A DNA stretch of 36,511 bases from Candidatus Blautia merdipullorum (GCA_019118685.1 DWYL01000135.1:1-36511); one strand, 5' to 3'. Counted from the stretch's first letter, positions 16,307 through 24,703 are shown. Notes: generated by a model from the sequence alone, not told the origin. Numbers and translations are program-made.

Positions 16307-17668
16307 ATGGAAAAGAAGATAGAGAATACCTATGTGAATAAGAAAAATCTGATAAAGTTTATTATTGGCTCTGCTTTCGGTGTATTGATGTTTTTGGTGC
16401 CTATTCCCTATGAGTCTTCTTTTACCACACTCCTTGACTTTGTAAAGATGTGGATCCAGGGACTGCTGGGCGGCAGTCTGATCTACATTGTTACGGCTCT
16501 GCTGGTGGTCTCTGCAGTGGTCAGTCTGGTGGATTTTCTGGTAAAACCTGATCTCATCAGGAAGAACCGGTATCTGAGCAAAGCTTTCTGCACAACGCCT
16601 TTGTATCTGGTATCCAAGATCATCGGAGCTGTGGTAGGGGTCATGGTGCTTTTCCAGACAGGACCGGCAGTTGTGATCTCCCCGGATACAGGCGGGACCA
16701 TTATCGATCTGTGCGGAACTCTTTTCTGCATTCTGATCGCTTTTAGCTTCATACTTCCTTTTCTTACAGACTGCGGGATCATGGAGTTTCTGGGAGTCAT
16801 TGCAAGACCGGTGGTACGGCCTTTATTCCATGTACCCGGCCGGGCGTCCGTAGATCTGATCGCCTCCTGGTTCGGTGCGGCCAATGCAGCGGTGATCCTT
16901 ACCAGAGAGCAGTATATGAAAGGATTTTATACAAAACGGGAAGCTGGGTACATCATGACCAATTTTTCCCTGGTATCTGTGCCCTTTTGCCTTATGGTAG
17001 CAGAAACTCTGGGCCTGTCCGGAGATTTCCCTGTTTTTTATCTCTGCGTCTGTATCGTGGGGATTATTCTGGCAGTCATCATTTCCAGGATACCGCCGAT
17101 CCGCACCATTCCCAATACCTATCGGGAAGCTACGGGGAAACAGGTGGCGGAGGATCTTCCCCAGGAGAAAGGTGTTCTTTCCTATGCTCTGGAATCCAGC
17201 TGTAAGAGAGCCAATGAATTTCATGTAGACACAGTGCTGGTAAGCGGCCTTGAGGTAATGATGGGAACACTTTTTGACCTGATCCCCATTGTGGCCTCCT
17301 GGGGCGTGGTGGCTCTGGCTATTGCCACTTATACACCTTTCTTTGACTGGATCTCCTATCCAATGGGACTGTATCTCCAGCTTTTTGGAGTAGAGGACGC
17401 CTTTGCTGTGGCGCCGGCCACTTTAGTAGGATTTACAGATATGTTTATTCCTGCCCTGCTCCTTGCGGGTTCGGATATAGCGGTAAAGACCACTTTCATT
17501 ATCGGAGCGCTGTCTCTGGTACAGATCATTTATCTGACAGAGGTGGGAACCGTAGTGATCAAAAGTGAAGTCCCTCTGGGATTCTGGAAGCTGCTGATTT
17601 TATTCCTTGAAAGGACGCTGATCGCCATTCCCATTCTGGTGCTGCTGGCAAATCTTATATACGGGTAA
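16307..17668 (+). CDS. YjiH-family membrane protein (nucleoside-recognition Gate domain)
   Basis: This is a 453-residue polytopic inner-membrane protein with about ten hydrophobic segments. After a short charged N-terminus it has a helix at about 15-35, a cluster at 50-75, Gate-domain helices with GGTIIDLCGTLFCILIAF and LPFLTDCGIMEFLG, and ASWFGAANAAVILTREQYMKGFYTKREAGYI, which resembles the YjiH group. A second Gate-like half includes VGFTDMFIPALLLAGSDIAVKTTFIIGALSLVQIIYLTEVG. It starts three bases after the dehydrogenase stop; the GGAG lies within the end of that gene. Transport substrate is unknown; the operon suggests an amino acid or the hydroxy/oxo acid made from it. Confidence 0.85.
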   Translation: MEKKIENTYVNKKNLIKFIIGSAFGVLMFLVPIPYESSFTTLLDFVKMWIQGLLGGSLIYIVTALLVVSAVVSLVDFLVKPDLIRKNRYLSKAFCTTPLYLVSKIIGAVVGVMVLFQTGPAVVISPDTGGTIIDLCGTLFCILIAFSFILPFLTDCGIMEFLGVIARPVVRPLFHVPGRASVDLIASWFGAANAAVILTREQYMKGFYTKREAGYIMTNFSLVSVPFCLMVAETLGLSGDFPVFYLCVCIVGIILAVIISRIPPIRTIPNTYREATGKQVAEDLPQEKGVLSYALESSCKRANEFHVDTVLVSGLEVMMGTLFDLIPIVASWGVVALAIATYTPFFDWISYPMGLYLQLFGVEDAFAVAPATLVGFTDMFIPALLLAGSDIAVKTTFIIGALSLVQIIYLTEVGTVVIKSEVPLGFWKLLILFLERTLIAIPILVLLANLIYG

Positions 17669-17671
17669 AAC

Positions 17672-17826
17672 AAAGGGGCTGTCGCATTTAATCAAAATCG
17701 AGAATATTTATACATTTTATTGCTCAGTCTGTGCCGCTTTGAGCCTATGGTCTCAAAGCTATGCTCGACAAATTCGCATAAAATGTATAAATATTCCTGA
17801 CATATGACTAATGCGACAGCCCCTTT
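17672..17826. repeat. Palindromic repeat element, copy 2 (full form)
   Basis: Outer arms AAAGGGGCTGTCGCAT (17672-17687) and its exact complement (17811-17826) enclose unequal 14-base spacers. Inside are perfect 18-bp inner arms (GAATATTTATACATTTTA 17702-17719; complement 17779-17796), then a 59-base core (17720-17778). The core has its own 8-bp hairpin, GCTTTGAG 17736-17743 with CTCAAAGC 17752-17759. It lies between convergent yjiH-like and DUF975 genes and carries A- and T-runs at its ends, so it can serve as a two-way terminator. No coding frame of note. Confidence 0.92.
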
Positions 17827-17835
17827 TTATATGAT

Positions 17836-18588
17836 TTATTGTTCAGAAAAAGAAGTTTCAGCAGCGCCTTCAGGTTTAGGGCGGGGATGATCCAGTTCAC
17901 CGGTGACATCCATATAAAAATGGGCGAAGGTGTTCTGGACATAAGGTTCCAGCCAGAGATAACCAATGTAGCATGTGAAAATACAGATGATCTCCAGGGG
18001 AATAAAGCTTAGATTGATATAGAAGTATCTGCCCTTGTTTCCCTTCATCAGACGGCAGCTTGTTTTCATTGCTTCTATAGCCCCCATCTCAGGATTATCC
18101 AGCAGCAGATAGTTGGACAGCCCGAAGAACAAAGACAAAAGAAGATTTACTAAAGACTGGATCAGAGCCGCCCCCAGACTGAAACCGAGAGACTCCAGTC
18201 CGTCGGTCCGGTAGCTTAAAATATTAAGAGGAAGGGACAAAACTACTTCCCCAAGGAGAAGGATCAGGTTTAAGGTCAGGAACCTGTCCGGCTGCATGGT
18301 AAAGGGCTGAACCAGATTTTTCAGATCATAGGGCTCTTTTCTGCTGAGGTTCAGGTGCATTTTCATATAACCTGCCTGCAGGACGGAAACAAAGAGCGAC
18401 ATAATATACAGCATGATCTGGCAGGTGATGATACTGAGCATACTGTAGGGGTTCAGCAGTGCGGTGATCACCATAGTCAATATAATAGAACAGATAAAAA
18501 TAAGGAGGCAGGCGCCGATCGGAAGCCCCCACTGCCTGATTAAGGTCTCTCTGGAGAGAGCTTTTAAATCTGATGATGAACGTTTCAT
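17836..18588 (-). CDS. DUF975 family integral membrane protein
   Basis: This 250-residue protein of unknown function begins with the family-typical MKRSSSDLKALSRETLIRQWG, a cytoplasmic amphipathic start. About six membrane helices follow (near 22-48, 50-75, 100-125, 135-165, 195-220). Between them lies an ALIQSLVNLLLSLFFGLSNYLLLDNPEMGAIEAMKTSCRLMKGNKGRYF segment characteristic of DUF975/YciC-like proteins. The C-terminal tail is soluble and Pro/Glu rich. It is transcribed away from the DUF2752 gene, sharing a 136-base divergent region, and converges on the YjiH-like gene across repeat copy 2. No catalytic residues are evident. Confidence 0.8.
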   Translation of the reverse strand: MKRSSSDLKALSRETLIRQWGLPIGACLLIFICSIILTMVITALLNPYSMLSIITCQIMLYIMSLFVSVLQAGYMKMHLNLSRKEPYDLKNLVQPFTMQPDRFLTLNLILLLGEVVLSLPLNILSYRTDGLESLGFSLGAALIQSLVNLLLSLFFGLSNYLLLDNPEMGAIEAMKTSCRLMKGNKGRYFYINLSFIPLEIICIFTCYIGYLWLEPYVQNTFAHFYMDVTGELDHPRPKPEGAAETSFSEQ

Positions 18589-18659
18589 AAAGATGTCTCC
18601 AATCTGAAAAGAATGTATACCGGAAAATCCGGCGGTGTTTTTCTTAAGGAATGTAAATA

Positions 18660-18688
18660 TTTACTTTCCAATAGTTCCGTTGTATAAT
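18660..18688 (+). promoter_or_regulatory. Promoter of the DUF2752 gene
   Basis: TTTACT (18660-18665) and TATAAT (18683-18688) are 17 bases apart, 37 bases before the ATG. A small CCGG-AAAAT-CCGG palindrome lies just upstream near 18620-18632. Confidence 0.65.
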
Positions 18689-18724
18689 TTTCTATAAATT
18701 TTCGTGACAAGAGAGGCGAAAAAA

Positions 18725-19150
18725 ATGGGACAGCCCAAAAATCCACATCTGGAAAAAGGAATTTATCTTTGCGGACTGATCTTCCTGGGACTGGTGATGT
18801 TCTGGGCGGCAGCAGAATATTTTCTGAAACTGGAATTTAACCGCCCTCCCTGTTTGTTTCACCGTCTGACCGGTCTGTACTGTCCGGGCTGCGGAGGCAC
18901 AAGAGCAGTCAGACTTCTTCTCACAGGGCATATATGGAAATCTTTTTTACACCATCCGGGAGTCCTTTTTGCAGCGGCTTTGTATCTGTGGTTTATGGTT
19001 TCACAAACCATAGAACGTCTTTCAAAAGGAAAACTGGAAGTGGGACTTCCTTATTCGGATAGATTTCTTTATTGGGAAATAGTGGTTATCCTCATCCAAT
19101 GCCTTATAAAAAATCTTGTCAAAATCTTTTGGGGGATCGGGATTCTGTGA
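18725..19150 (+). CDS. DUF2752 membrane protein
   Basis: This 141-residue protein has a first membrane helix at about 12-35, then CLFHRLTGLYCPGCGGTRA. That Cys-Pro-x-Cys-Gly-Gly-Thr-Arg-Ala motif defines DUF2752. Two further helices follow (about 70-92 and 115-138). The paired cysteines could bind metal or form a disulphide; function is unknown. Start at the ATG 18725 with GAGAGG about nine bases upstream; the GTG at 18704 would place the ribosome site inside the gene. Its stop is three bases from the stop of the converging DUF4190-like gene, with no terminator between them. Confidence 0.85.
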   Translation: MGQPKNPHLEKGIYLCGLIFLGLVMFWAAAEYFLKLEFNRPPCLFHRLTGLYCPGCGGTRAVRLLLTGHIWKSFLHHPGVLFAAALYLWFMVSQTIERLSKGKLEVGLPYSDRFLYWEIVVILIQCLIKNLVKIFWGIGIL

Positions 19151-19153
19151 CCT

Positions 19154-19780
19154 TTAAATATAATTGTTTCCCGCTCCGGGATCTGTCTCCTCATAGTCTC
19201 CGGAGAAGCCTCCGTCATCTGGATAAGAATAACCGGGATACCCCTCTCCTCCGTTAAAATAATCATAATAATCATTGAAAAAGTCTTCATAAGCCTCTTC
19301 CCCGCCGTTGTAGTCAGGAAGGCCGGATGAGGAAGAGCCTGAATCAAACTGGGAGAATCCATCGGCATATTTCTGGATAAATTCATAAATATCCTGTTCA
19401 GTGAGAGTATCTGATGTGATCAGATCCATATAATCCCGGATCATACTCTGCCCTGTTGGGGAAGCAAGCACCCAGACAGAGACCGCAACTACGATTGCGG
19501 TAAGAACAGCAAGGAGGGCAGCGGAAATTCCCATTCCTGCTTTCGCTGTCCCGGGACGGGAAAATTTCCCTTTAGAAAGACAGGAAAAAAGGATTCCAAG
19601 TCCTGCAAGGGGAATGGATATAAAGGGAAAACAGCATAAAGATACCAGCGCCAGAATTCCCATAACAAGAGAAGCTGTAGCAAAGCCTTCATTTCCGTTA
19701 TAATACTGGGGCGGAGGGGCTGGCACAGGATCTTCCGGGTTATATGGCTGATAATAATTGCCTTCTGTTGGATTGTCCAT
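19154..19780 (-). CDS. DUF4190-like two-helix membrane protein with acidic Gly/Tyr-rich tail
   Basis: This 208-residue protein has three parts. First is a Pro/Tyr/Asn-rich cytoplasmic N-terminus (about 1-30). Next are two membrane helices (about 32-65 and 82-110) joined by SCLSKGKFSRPGTAKAGMGIS, the arrangement of DUF4190 proteins. Last is an extracytoplasmic segment with a short helix (SMIRDYMDLITSDTLTEQDIYEFIQKY), then a low-complexity tail rich in Asp, Gly, Tyr and Ser. The ATG at 19780 is preferred, with GAGG ten bases upstream; an alternative ATG at 19795 lacks a site. Function unknown; the style suggests an envelope protein. Confidence 0.75.
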   Translation of the reverse strand: MDNPTEGNYYQPYNPEDPVPAPPPQYYNGNEGFATASLVMGILALVSLCCFPFISIPLAGLGILFSCLSKGKFSRPGTAKAGMGISAALLAVLTAIVVAVSVWVLASPTGQSMIRDYMDLITSDTLTEQDIYEFIQKYADGFSQFDSGSSSSGLPDYNGGEEAYEDFFNDYYDYFNGGEGYPGYSYPDDGGFSGDYEETDPGAGNNYI

Positions 19781-19813
19781 AAGTAAGAACCTCATTTCTG
19801 TAGTGTTTTCCCT

Positions 19814-19842
19814 ATTTTAGCATGTATGGGCGAAGGGGGCAA
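19814..19842 (-). promoter_or_regulatory. Promoter of the DUF4190-like gene
   Basis: On the minus strand TTGCCC (19842-19837) and TAAAAT (19819-19814) are 17 bases apart, and a TGC extension precedes the -10. Confidence 0.6.
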
Positions 19843-19954
19843 GTCATTGAAGGAAGAATTGAAAATACTGGAAGGCCTCCTTGATTTTTAAGAAAATACA
19901 TGATAGAGTTTTATGGGCTGAAGAATTATAAATATAGGAAGGAACAATAATTAT

Positions 19955-22108
19955 ATGGATATTATTCAGAAAATCACCCAGGAATTAAAAGTAGAAAAAT
20001 GGCAGGTAGAAGCTGCCGTCAAATTAATAGACGAGGGAAATACCATTCCTTTTATTTCCAGATACCGTAAGGAAGCCACCGGAGCTTTAAATGATGAACA
20101 GCTCCGGAATCTTTTTGAGAGACTGAACTATCTGCGAAATCTGGAAGATAAGAAAAATCAGGTCCTTTCCAGCATTGAAGAACAGGGAAAACTGACAGAA
20201 GAGCTGAAAAAACAGATTCTGGAGGCAGAGACCTTGGTGGTAGTAGAAGATCTTTACCGCCCCTATCGCCCGAAGAGAAGGACAAGAGCAACGATCGCCA
20301 AGGAGAAAGGCCTGGAGCCTCTGGCGAATATTCTGCTTTTACAGATGACGGAAAAAAGTCTGGAAGAGGAGGCTGCGGCTTTTGTCTCTCAGGAGAAAGA
20401 GGTGAACACTCCCCAGGAGGCTCTGGCAGGGGCTATGGATATTGTGGCAGAAAGTATTTCAGATGAAGCGGACTATCGTATTCGTATCCGAAAGATGACT
20501 ATGAAATCCGGGCTTCTTGTATCTGCCGCAAAAAAACCGGAGGAATCTACAGTATACGACATGTACTATGATTATGTGGAGCCGGTTTCTAAAGTGGCAG
20601 GCCATAGGATTCTGGCCATTAACCGGGGAGAAAAGGAAAAAATCCTGACTGTAAAGATCCAGGCTCCGGAGGAAGATATTCTTCGTTATCTGGAAAAGCA
20701 GGTGATCAAAAGGGATAACCCTAATACCACCGGAACTTTAAAAGCAGCGGTGGAGGACAGCTACCGCCGCCTGATCGCTCCGGCTATCGAACGAGAGATC
20801 CGCAGTGATCTGACGGAAAAAGCAGAGGACGGGGCGATTAAGGTATTTAAGAAAAATCTGGAACAGCTTCTTATGCAGCCGCCTATTGAAGGACAGGTGG
20901 TCCTGGGCTGGGATCCTGCCTTCCGTACCGGATGTAAACTGGCCGTGGTGGATCCTACAGGAAAGGTTCTGGATACCACTGTTATCTATCCCACAGCGCC
21001 GACTACTTCGGCTAAGATCGCAGCGGCAAAAGAGACCCTGAAAAAGCTGATCAAAAAATACCACGTTACTTTGTTCTCTGTAGGAAACGGAACAGCCAGC
21101 AGAGAATCAGAGCAGATCATTGTAGAACTTTTGAAGGAGATTCCGGAGAAGGTCCAGTATGTGATCACAAACGAGGCAGGAGCTTCCGTGTATTCTGCCA
21201 GCAAGCTGGCTACAGAAGAGTTCCCTAACTTTGATGTGGGGCAGAGAAGTGCGGCTTCCATTGCCAGGAGACTTCAGGATCCTTTGGCGGAGCTGGTAAA
21301 GATCGATCCAAAGTCCATTGGAGTAGGCCAGTATCAGCATGACATGAATCAGAAGAAACTGGGCGAGGCTCTTTCCGGAGTGGTGGAAGACTGCGTAAAC
21401 CGGGTAGGAGTGGATCTGAACACTGCCTCGGTTTCCCTTCTGGAGTATGTGTCCGGTATTTCTAAAGCCATTGCTAAAAATATTGTGACCTACAGAGAAG
21501 AAAACGGACGTTTTGAGGACAGAAAAGAACTTCTGAAAGTGGCTAAACTGGGACCGAAAGCTTTTGAGCAGTGCGCCGGTTTCCTTCGTATCCGGGGAGG
21601 AAAGAATCCTCTGGACGGTACCAGCGTACATCCGGAGTCCTATGAAGCTGCAGAAAAATTTCTGTCCCAGATGGGAATGAAACCGGAAGATATTTTTAAC
21701 GGAACAGGAGTATATTATGTAAAAGATTACGGTCAGATGGCTAAGAAGCTGGGAATCGGCGAGATGACACTCCGGGATATTGTGAAAGAGCTGACAAAGC
21801 CTGGAAGAGACCCAAGAGAAGAAATGCCAAGACCGATTCTTCGTACGGATGTTCTGGAAATGAAAGATCTGAAAGAGGGAATGATTCTTAAAGGGACCGT
21901 GCGGAATGTGATTGATTTTGGAGCCTTTGTGGATATCGGAGTTCACCAGGATGGACTGGTGCATATTTCTCAGATGACAGACCGGTATATTAAGCACCCT
22001 TTAGAGGCAGTCAGTGTAGGAGACATTGTAGAGGTTAAAGTGCTAGGGGTAGATATGAAGAAAAAGAGAATCTCTCTCACCATGAAGGGAATCCATGAAA
22101 GAGGATAA
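19955..22108 (+). CDS. tex: Tex-family S1 RNA-binding protein
   Basis: Tex is a conserved cytoplasmic nucleic-acid-binding protein linked to transcription. The 717-residue protein has the helical N-terminal domain with IPFISRYRKEATG and VEDLYRPYRPKRRTRA, an RNase H-like YqgF core beginning VLGWDPAFRTGCKLAVVDPTGK (about 320), helix-hairpin-helix repeats (VDLNTASVSLLEYVSGI to FEQCAGFLRIRGG, about 485-550), and a C-terminal S1 domain (LKEGMILKGTVRNVIDFGAFVDIGVHQDGLVHIS, about 640-715). Length and domain order are normal. AGGAAGGA precedes the ATG at 19955. The gene diverges from the DUF4190-like gene, and an aminopeptidase follows after 62 bases, perhaps cotranscribed. Confidence 0.95.
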   Translation: MDIIQKITQELKVEKWQVEAAVKLIDEGNTIPFISRYRKEATGALNDEQLRNLFERLNYLRNLEDKKNQVLSSIEEQGKLTEELKKQILEAETLVVVEDLYRPYRPKRRTRATIAKEKGLEPLANILLLQMTEKSLEEEAAAFVSQEKEVNTPQEALAGAMDIVAESISDEADYRIRIRKMTMKSGLLVSAAKKPEESTVYDMYYDYVEPVSKVAGHRILAINRGEKEKILTVKIQAPEEDILRYLEKQVIKRDNPNTTGTLKAAVEDSYRRLIAPAIEREIRSDLTEKAEDGAIKVFKKNLEQLLMQPPIEGQVVLGWDPAFRTGCKLAVVDPTGKVLDTTVIYPTAPTTSAKIAAAKETLKKLIKKYHVTLFSVGNGTASRESEQIIVELLKEIPEKVQYVITNEAGASVYSASKLATEEFPNFDVGQRSAASIARRLQDPLAELVKIDPKSIGVGQYQHDMNQKKLGEALSGVVEDCVNRVGVDLNTASVSLLEYVSGISKAIAKNIVTYREENGRFEDRKELLKVAKLGPKAFEQCAGFLRIRGGKNPLDGTSVHPESYEAAEKFLSQMGMKPEDIFNGTGVYYVKDYGQMAKKLGIGEMTLRDIVKELTKPGRDPREEMPRPILRTDVLEMKDLKEGMILKGTVRNVIDFGAFVDIGVHQDGLVHISQMTDRYIKHPLEAVSVGDIVEVKVLGVDMKKKRISLTMKGIHERG

Positions 22109-22170
22109 CGGCTTTATTCTGAGAGATTTCTATAGATAATTTACTTTAGAAGAGAAAGGAAGAGCTTAAA

Positions 22171-23979
22171 ATGAATGTAAATCAGGAAAGAATTGTAAAA
22201 CTGCAGCAGGAAATGAAGGCGGCAGGGATAGATCTGTACCTGGTGCCTACTGCAGATTTTCATCAGTCTGAGTATGTAGGAGATTACTTTAAGGCGAGAG
22301 CCTGGCTTTCAGGATTTACCGGTTCCGCAGGAACTTTGATCGTAACCCAAGATCAGGCCTGCCTTTGGACAGACGGCAGATATTTCATCCAGGCGGCAAA
22401 GCAGCTTTCCGATACCGGGGTGACTCTTATGAAAATGGGGGAAGAAGGAGTGCCTACAGTAGAAGAATTTATTGAGAAAAATCTTCCCCGAAAAGGCTGC
22501 CTGGGCTGCGATGGGAGAACAGTCAGCGTGGCGGAAGGAAAGAAATACGAAGAACTTTTAAATAAGAAGGAGGCCACTTTAAAGTGTCAGGATGACCTGG
22601 CAGGAAAGATATGGGCAGACCGCCCCCAGATGTCTAAGGAGCCGGTTTATCTTCTTGATGTGAAATATGCGGGAGAAACCCGGGAAGATAAGATTGCCAG
22701 AGTCCGTAAAGAGATGGAAAAGGCAGGGGCTCAGGTCCATGTCCTCTCCAGTCTGGATGATATTGTATGGCTGCTGAATATCAGGGGAAATGATATTGAG
22801 TACAATCCGGTAGTGCTTTCTTATGTAATACTGACCATGGATCAGCTTCATTTTTATGTACAGGAAGAGGCTGTGCCGGATCAGGTCAGAGAAGAACTGC
22901 AAAAAGCAGGAGTAGTGCTTCATCCATATTTTAAGGTTTATGAGGATGTGAAAAAACTGGATCCTGCTGATAAGGTAATGCTGGAAGAGCAATGTACAAA
23001 CTATACTCTTTATAAAAATATTCCGGAAGGCACAGAAGTTATTTTCCAGCCTAATCCTGCAGCCGTTTTCAAAGGAAATAAAAACCCTGTAGAAATGGAA
23101 AACCTGAAAATAGCCCATATAAAAGACGCCAGAGCTATGTGCAGGTTTATCTACTGGCTGAAAAAGAATGTGCCTGGCGGGGAGGTTACAGAATACAGTG
23201 CTTCAATGGAAAGCAGGAAATTCCGTATGGAAGATCCGGATTGCCTGGATCTCAGCTTTGAGACGATCTGTGCTTACGGCCCTAATGCGGCTATGTGCCA
23301 CTATGCGCCTACGGAAACAGACTTTGCAAAAGTAGAGCCGAGAGGATTTTTCCTTATTGATTCCGGCGGACAGTATTGGCAGGGAACTACAGATATCACC
23401 AGGACCATTGCAGTAGGGGAGCTGACCCGGGAGCAGAAAGAACACTTTACGCTTGTACTTCAGGGACATATCCGTCTGGCAATGGCAAAATTCCAACAGG
23501 GCTGCAGCGGAGCTAATCTGGATATTCTGGTAAGAGGTCCTCTTTGGGCCAGAGGCCTGGATTTTAACCATGGAACAGGTCACGGAGTAGGATATCTCCT
23601 TAATGTCCATGAAGGACCTCAGAATATTAACTGGAAAATTCGTGTAAACGGGAGCAGAAGAGGAAATGCGACTCCTTTGGAGGAGGGAATGCTTACTTCT
23701 GACGAACCGGGATTGTATCTGGAAGGTAAATACGGTATCCGTACAGAAAACTTGCTTCTCTGCAAAAAAGCGGAGAGAAATGAATATGGCCAGTTTATGG
23801 AATTTGAGACGGTTACCCTGGTACCTTATGAGAGAGAAGCAGTTCTTCCGGAAATGCTGACCAGGGAGGAACTGGAATGGCTGAACCGTTACCACAAAAA
23901 GGTGTATGAAACTATAGGACCTATGCTTACTGAAGAGGAAAGAAGATGGCTGAAAGAGGCTACTGCTGAAATTGGCTGA
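22171..23979 (+). CDS. Xaa-Pro aminopeptidase (three-domain aminopeptidase P)
   Basis: This cytoplasmic metallopeptidase removes an N-terminal residue ahead of proline. At 602 residues it belongs to the long, eukaryote-like aminopeptidase P type with two creatinase-like N-terminal domains (about 1-140 and 150-310) and a pita-bread catalytic domain (about 315-540). Metal ligands are Asp397, Asp408, His471, Glu512 and Glu526. The 63- and 14-residue spacings match human XPNPEP1. There is no signal peptide. AAGGAAGAG lies before the ATG at 22171. It probably shares the tex transcript and ends at a strong terminator. Confidence 0.94.
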   Translation: MNVNQERIVKLQQEMKAAGIDLYLVPTADFHQSEYVGDYFKARAWLSGFTGSAGTLIVTQDQACLWTDGRYFIQAAKQLSDTGVTLMKMGEEGVPTVEEFIEKNLPRKGCLGCDGRTVSVAEGKKYEELLNKKEATLKCQDDLAGKIWADRPQMSKEPVYLLDVKYAGETREDKIARVRKEMEKAGAQVHVLSSLDDIVWLLNIRGNDIEYNPVVLSYVILTMDQLHFYVQEEAVPDQVREELQKAGVVLHPYFKVYEDVKKLDPADKVMLEEQCTNYTLYKNIPEGTEVIFQPNPAAVFKGNKNPVEMENLKIAHIKDARAMCRFIYWLKKNVPGGEVTEYSASMESRKFRMEDPDCLDLSFETICAYGPNAAMCHYAPTETDFAKVEPRGFFLIDSGGQYWQGTTDITRTIAVGELTREQKEHFTLVLQGHIRLAMAKFQQGCSGANLDILVRGPLWARGLDFNHGTGHGVGYLLNVHEGPQNINWKIRVNGSRRGNATPLEEGMLTSDEPGLYLEGKYGIRTENLLLCKKAERNEYGQFMEFETVTLVPYEREAVLPEMLTREELEWLNRYHKKVYETIGPMLTEEERRWLKEATAEIG

Positions 23980-24003
23980 AAGCAGACATGATAGAAACAG
24001 CAA

Positions 24004-24065
24004 AACGGAGCCGCCCGAAAATGAAAGAACAGGTGAAAACAGGACTGGGGCGGTTCTGTTTTTTT
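24004..24065 (+). terminator. Terminator after the aminopeptidase gene
   Basis: AACGGAGCCGCCC (24004-24016) pairs over 13 positions (two G-T wobbles) with GGGCGGTTCTGTT (24048-24060) and runs into six or more T. Confidence 0.85.
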
Positions 24066-24112
24066 GACTAAAAGCTGTGGGGATAAGTTCTTTTTTTTCA
24101 TATTTTTGTGCA

Positions 24113-24142
24113 TTGACAGTATGAGAACAGGGGCCTTATAAT
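24113..24142 (+). promoter_or_regulatory. Promoter of the marR-ABC operon
   Basis: Consensus TTGACA (24113-24118) and TATAAT (24137-24142) stand 18 bases apart; the operator begins directly after the -10. Confidence 0.88.
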
Positions 24143-24145
24143 AGT

Positions 24146-24183
24146 ATTAGTTCGGAAACGAACTATTTGGAAACCGAACTAAT
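24146..24183. promoter_or_regulatory. MarR operator: nested inverted repeats
   Basis: ATTAGTTCGG (24146-24155) is exactly complementary to CCGAACTAAT (24174-24183). Nested inside is AGTTCG-GAAA-CGAACT (24149-24164). The motif pair TTCGGAAACGAA and TTTGGAAACCGAA suggests two adjacent dimer sites covering the transcription start, i.e. autorepression. Confidence 0.82.
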
Positions 24184-24199
24184 TCAGTGAGGTGAGAGC

Positions 24200-24703
24200 A
24201 TGGAAAAAAAGGAGTTGATTCAGGGCAGCCCCAAAAAAGAAGAGGATGCGGGAAGAATCATCAATATCGTATCCCATCAACTGAAACGGACAATTTTTTT
24301 CTACACATGGAAGGACTGTGGGCTGACTACCATGCAGAACCGTGTTCTGCATTATATTCTCGCCAGATCCCTGGAAAATCCCGTATACCAGAAGGATATT
24401 GAGAAAGAATTTAAAGTCAGCAAGTCTACGGTAACAGAAATCCTCCAGCTTATGGAAAAGAATGGCTTCATTATCAGAAAGTCATCGAAACGTGACGGCA
24501 GGATGAAAAGAATCCTGCCTACAGAAAAGGCTATCACTATTCAAAAAGAAGTGATGGACAATATCAGGACCGTAGAGGAAAAGCTTCGGGCAGGAATAAG
24601 TGAAGAAGATTACAGAACCTGCCTCAGAGTCCTAAAAAAGATGTCCGAAAATTTAGCCAAAGAAGAAGATTATATGAAAGGAAGGGAAGAGATGTATGAA
24701 TAG
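24200..24703 (+). CDS. MarR-family transcriptional regulator
   Basis: This 167-residue winged-helix regulator expected to sense a small molecule has a dimerisation helix at the start (AGRIINIVSHQLKRTIFFYTW). It then has the recognition region VYQKDIEKEFKVSKSTVTEILQLMEKNGFIIRKSSKRDGRMKRILPTEKA (about 72-121) with the MarR wing containing Asp-Gly-Arg. AGGTGA precedes the ATG at 24200, and a near-consensus promoter with operator palindromes lies immediately upstream. The last eight bases overlap the first ABC gene, so the regulator and exporter are translationally coupled. It most likely represses its own operon until a toxic substrate appears. Confidence 0.92.
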   Translation: MEKKELIQGSPKKEEDAGRIINIVSHQLKRTIFFYTWKDCGLTTMQNRVLHYILARSLENPVYQKDIEKEFKVSKSTVTEILQLMEKNGFIIRKSSKRDGRMKRILPTEKAITIQKEVMDNIRTVEEKLRAGISEEDYRTCLRVLKKMSENLAKEEDYMKGREEMYE

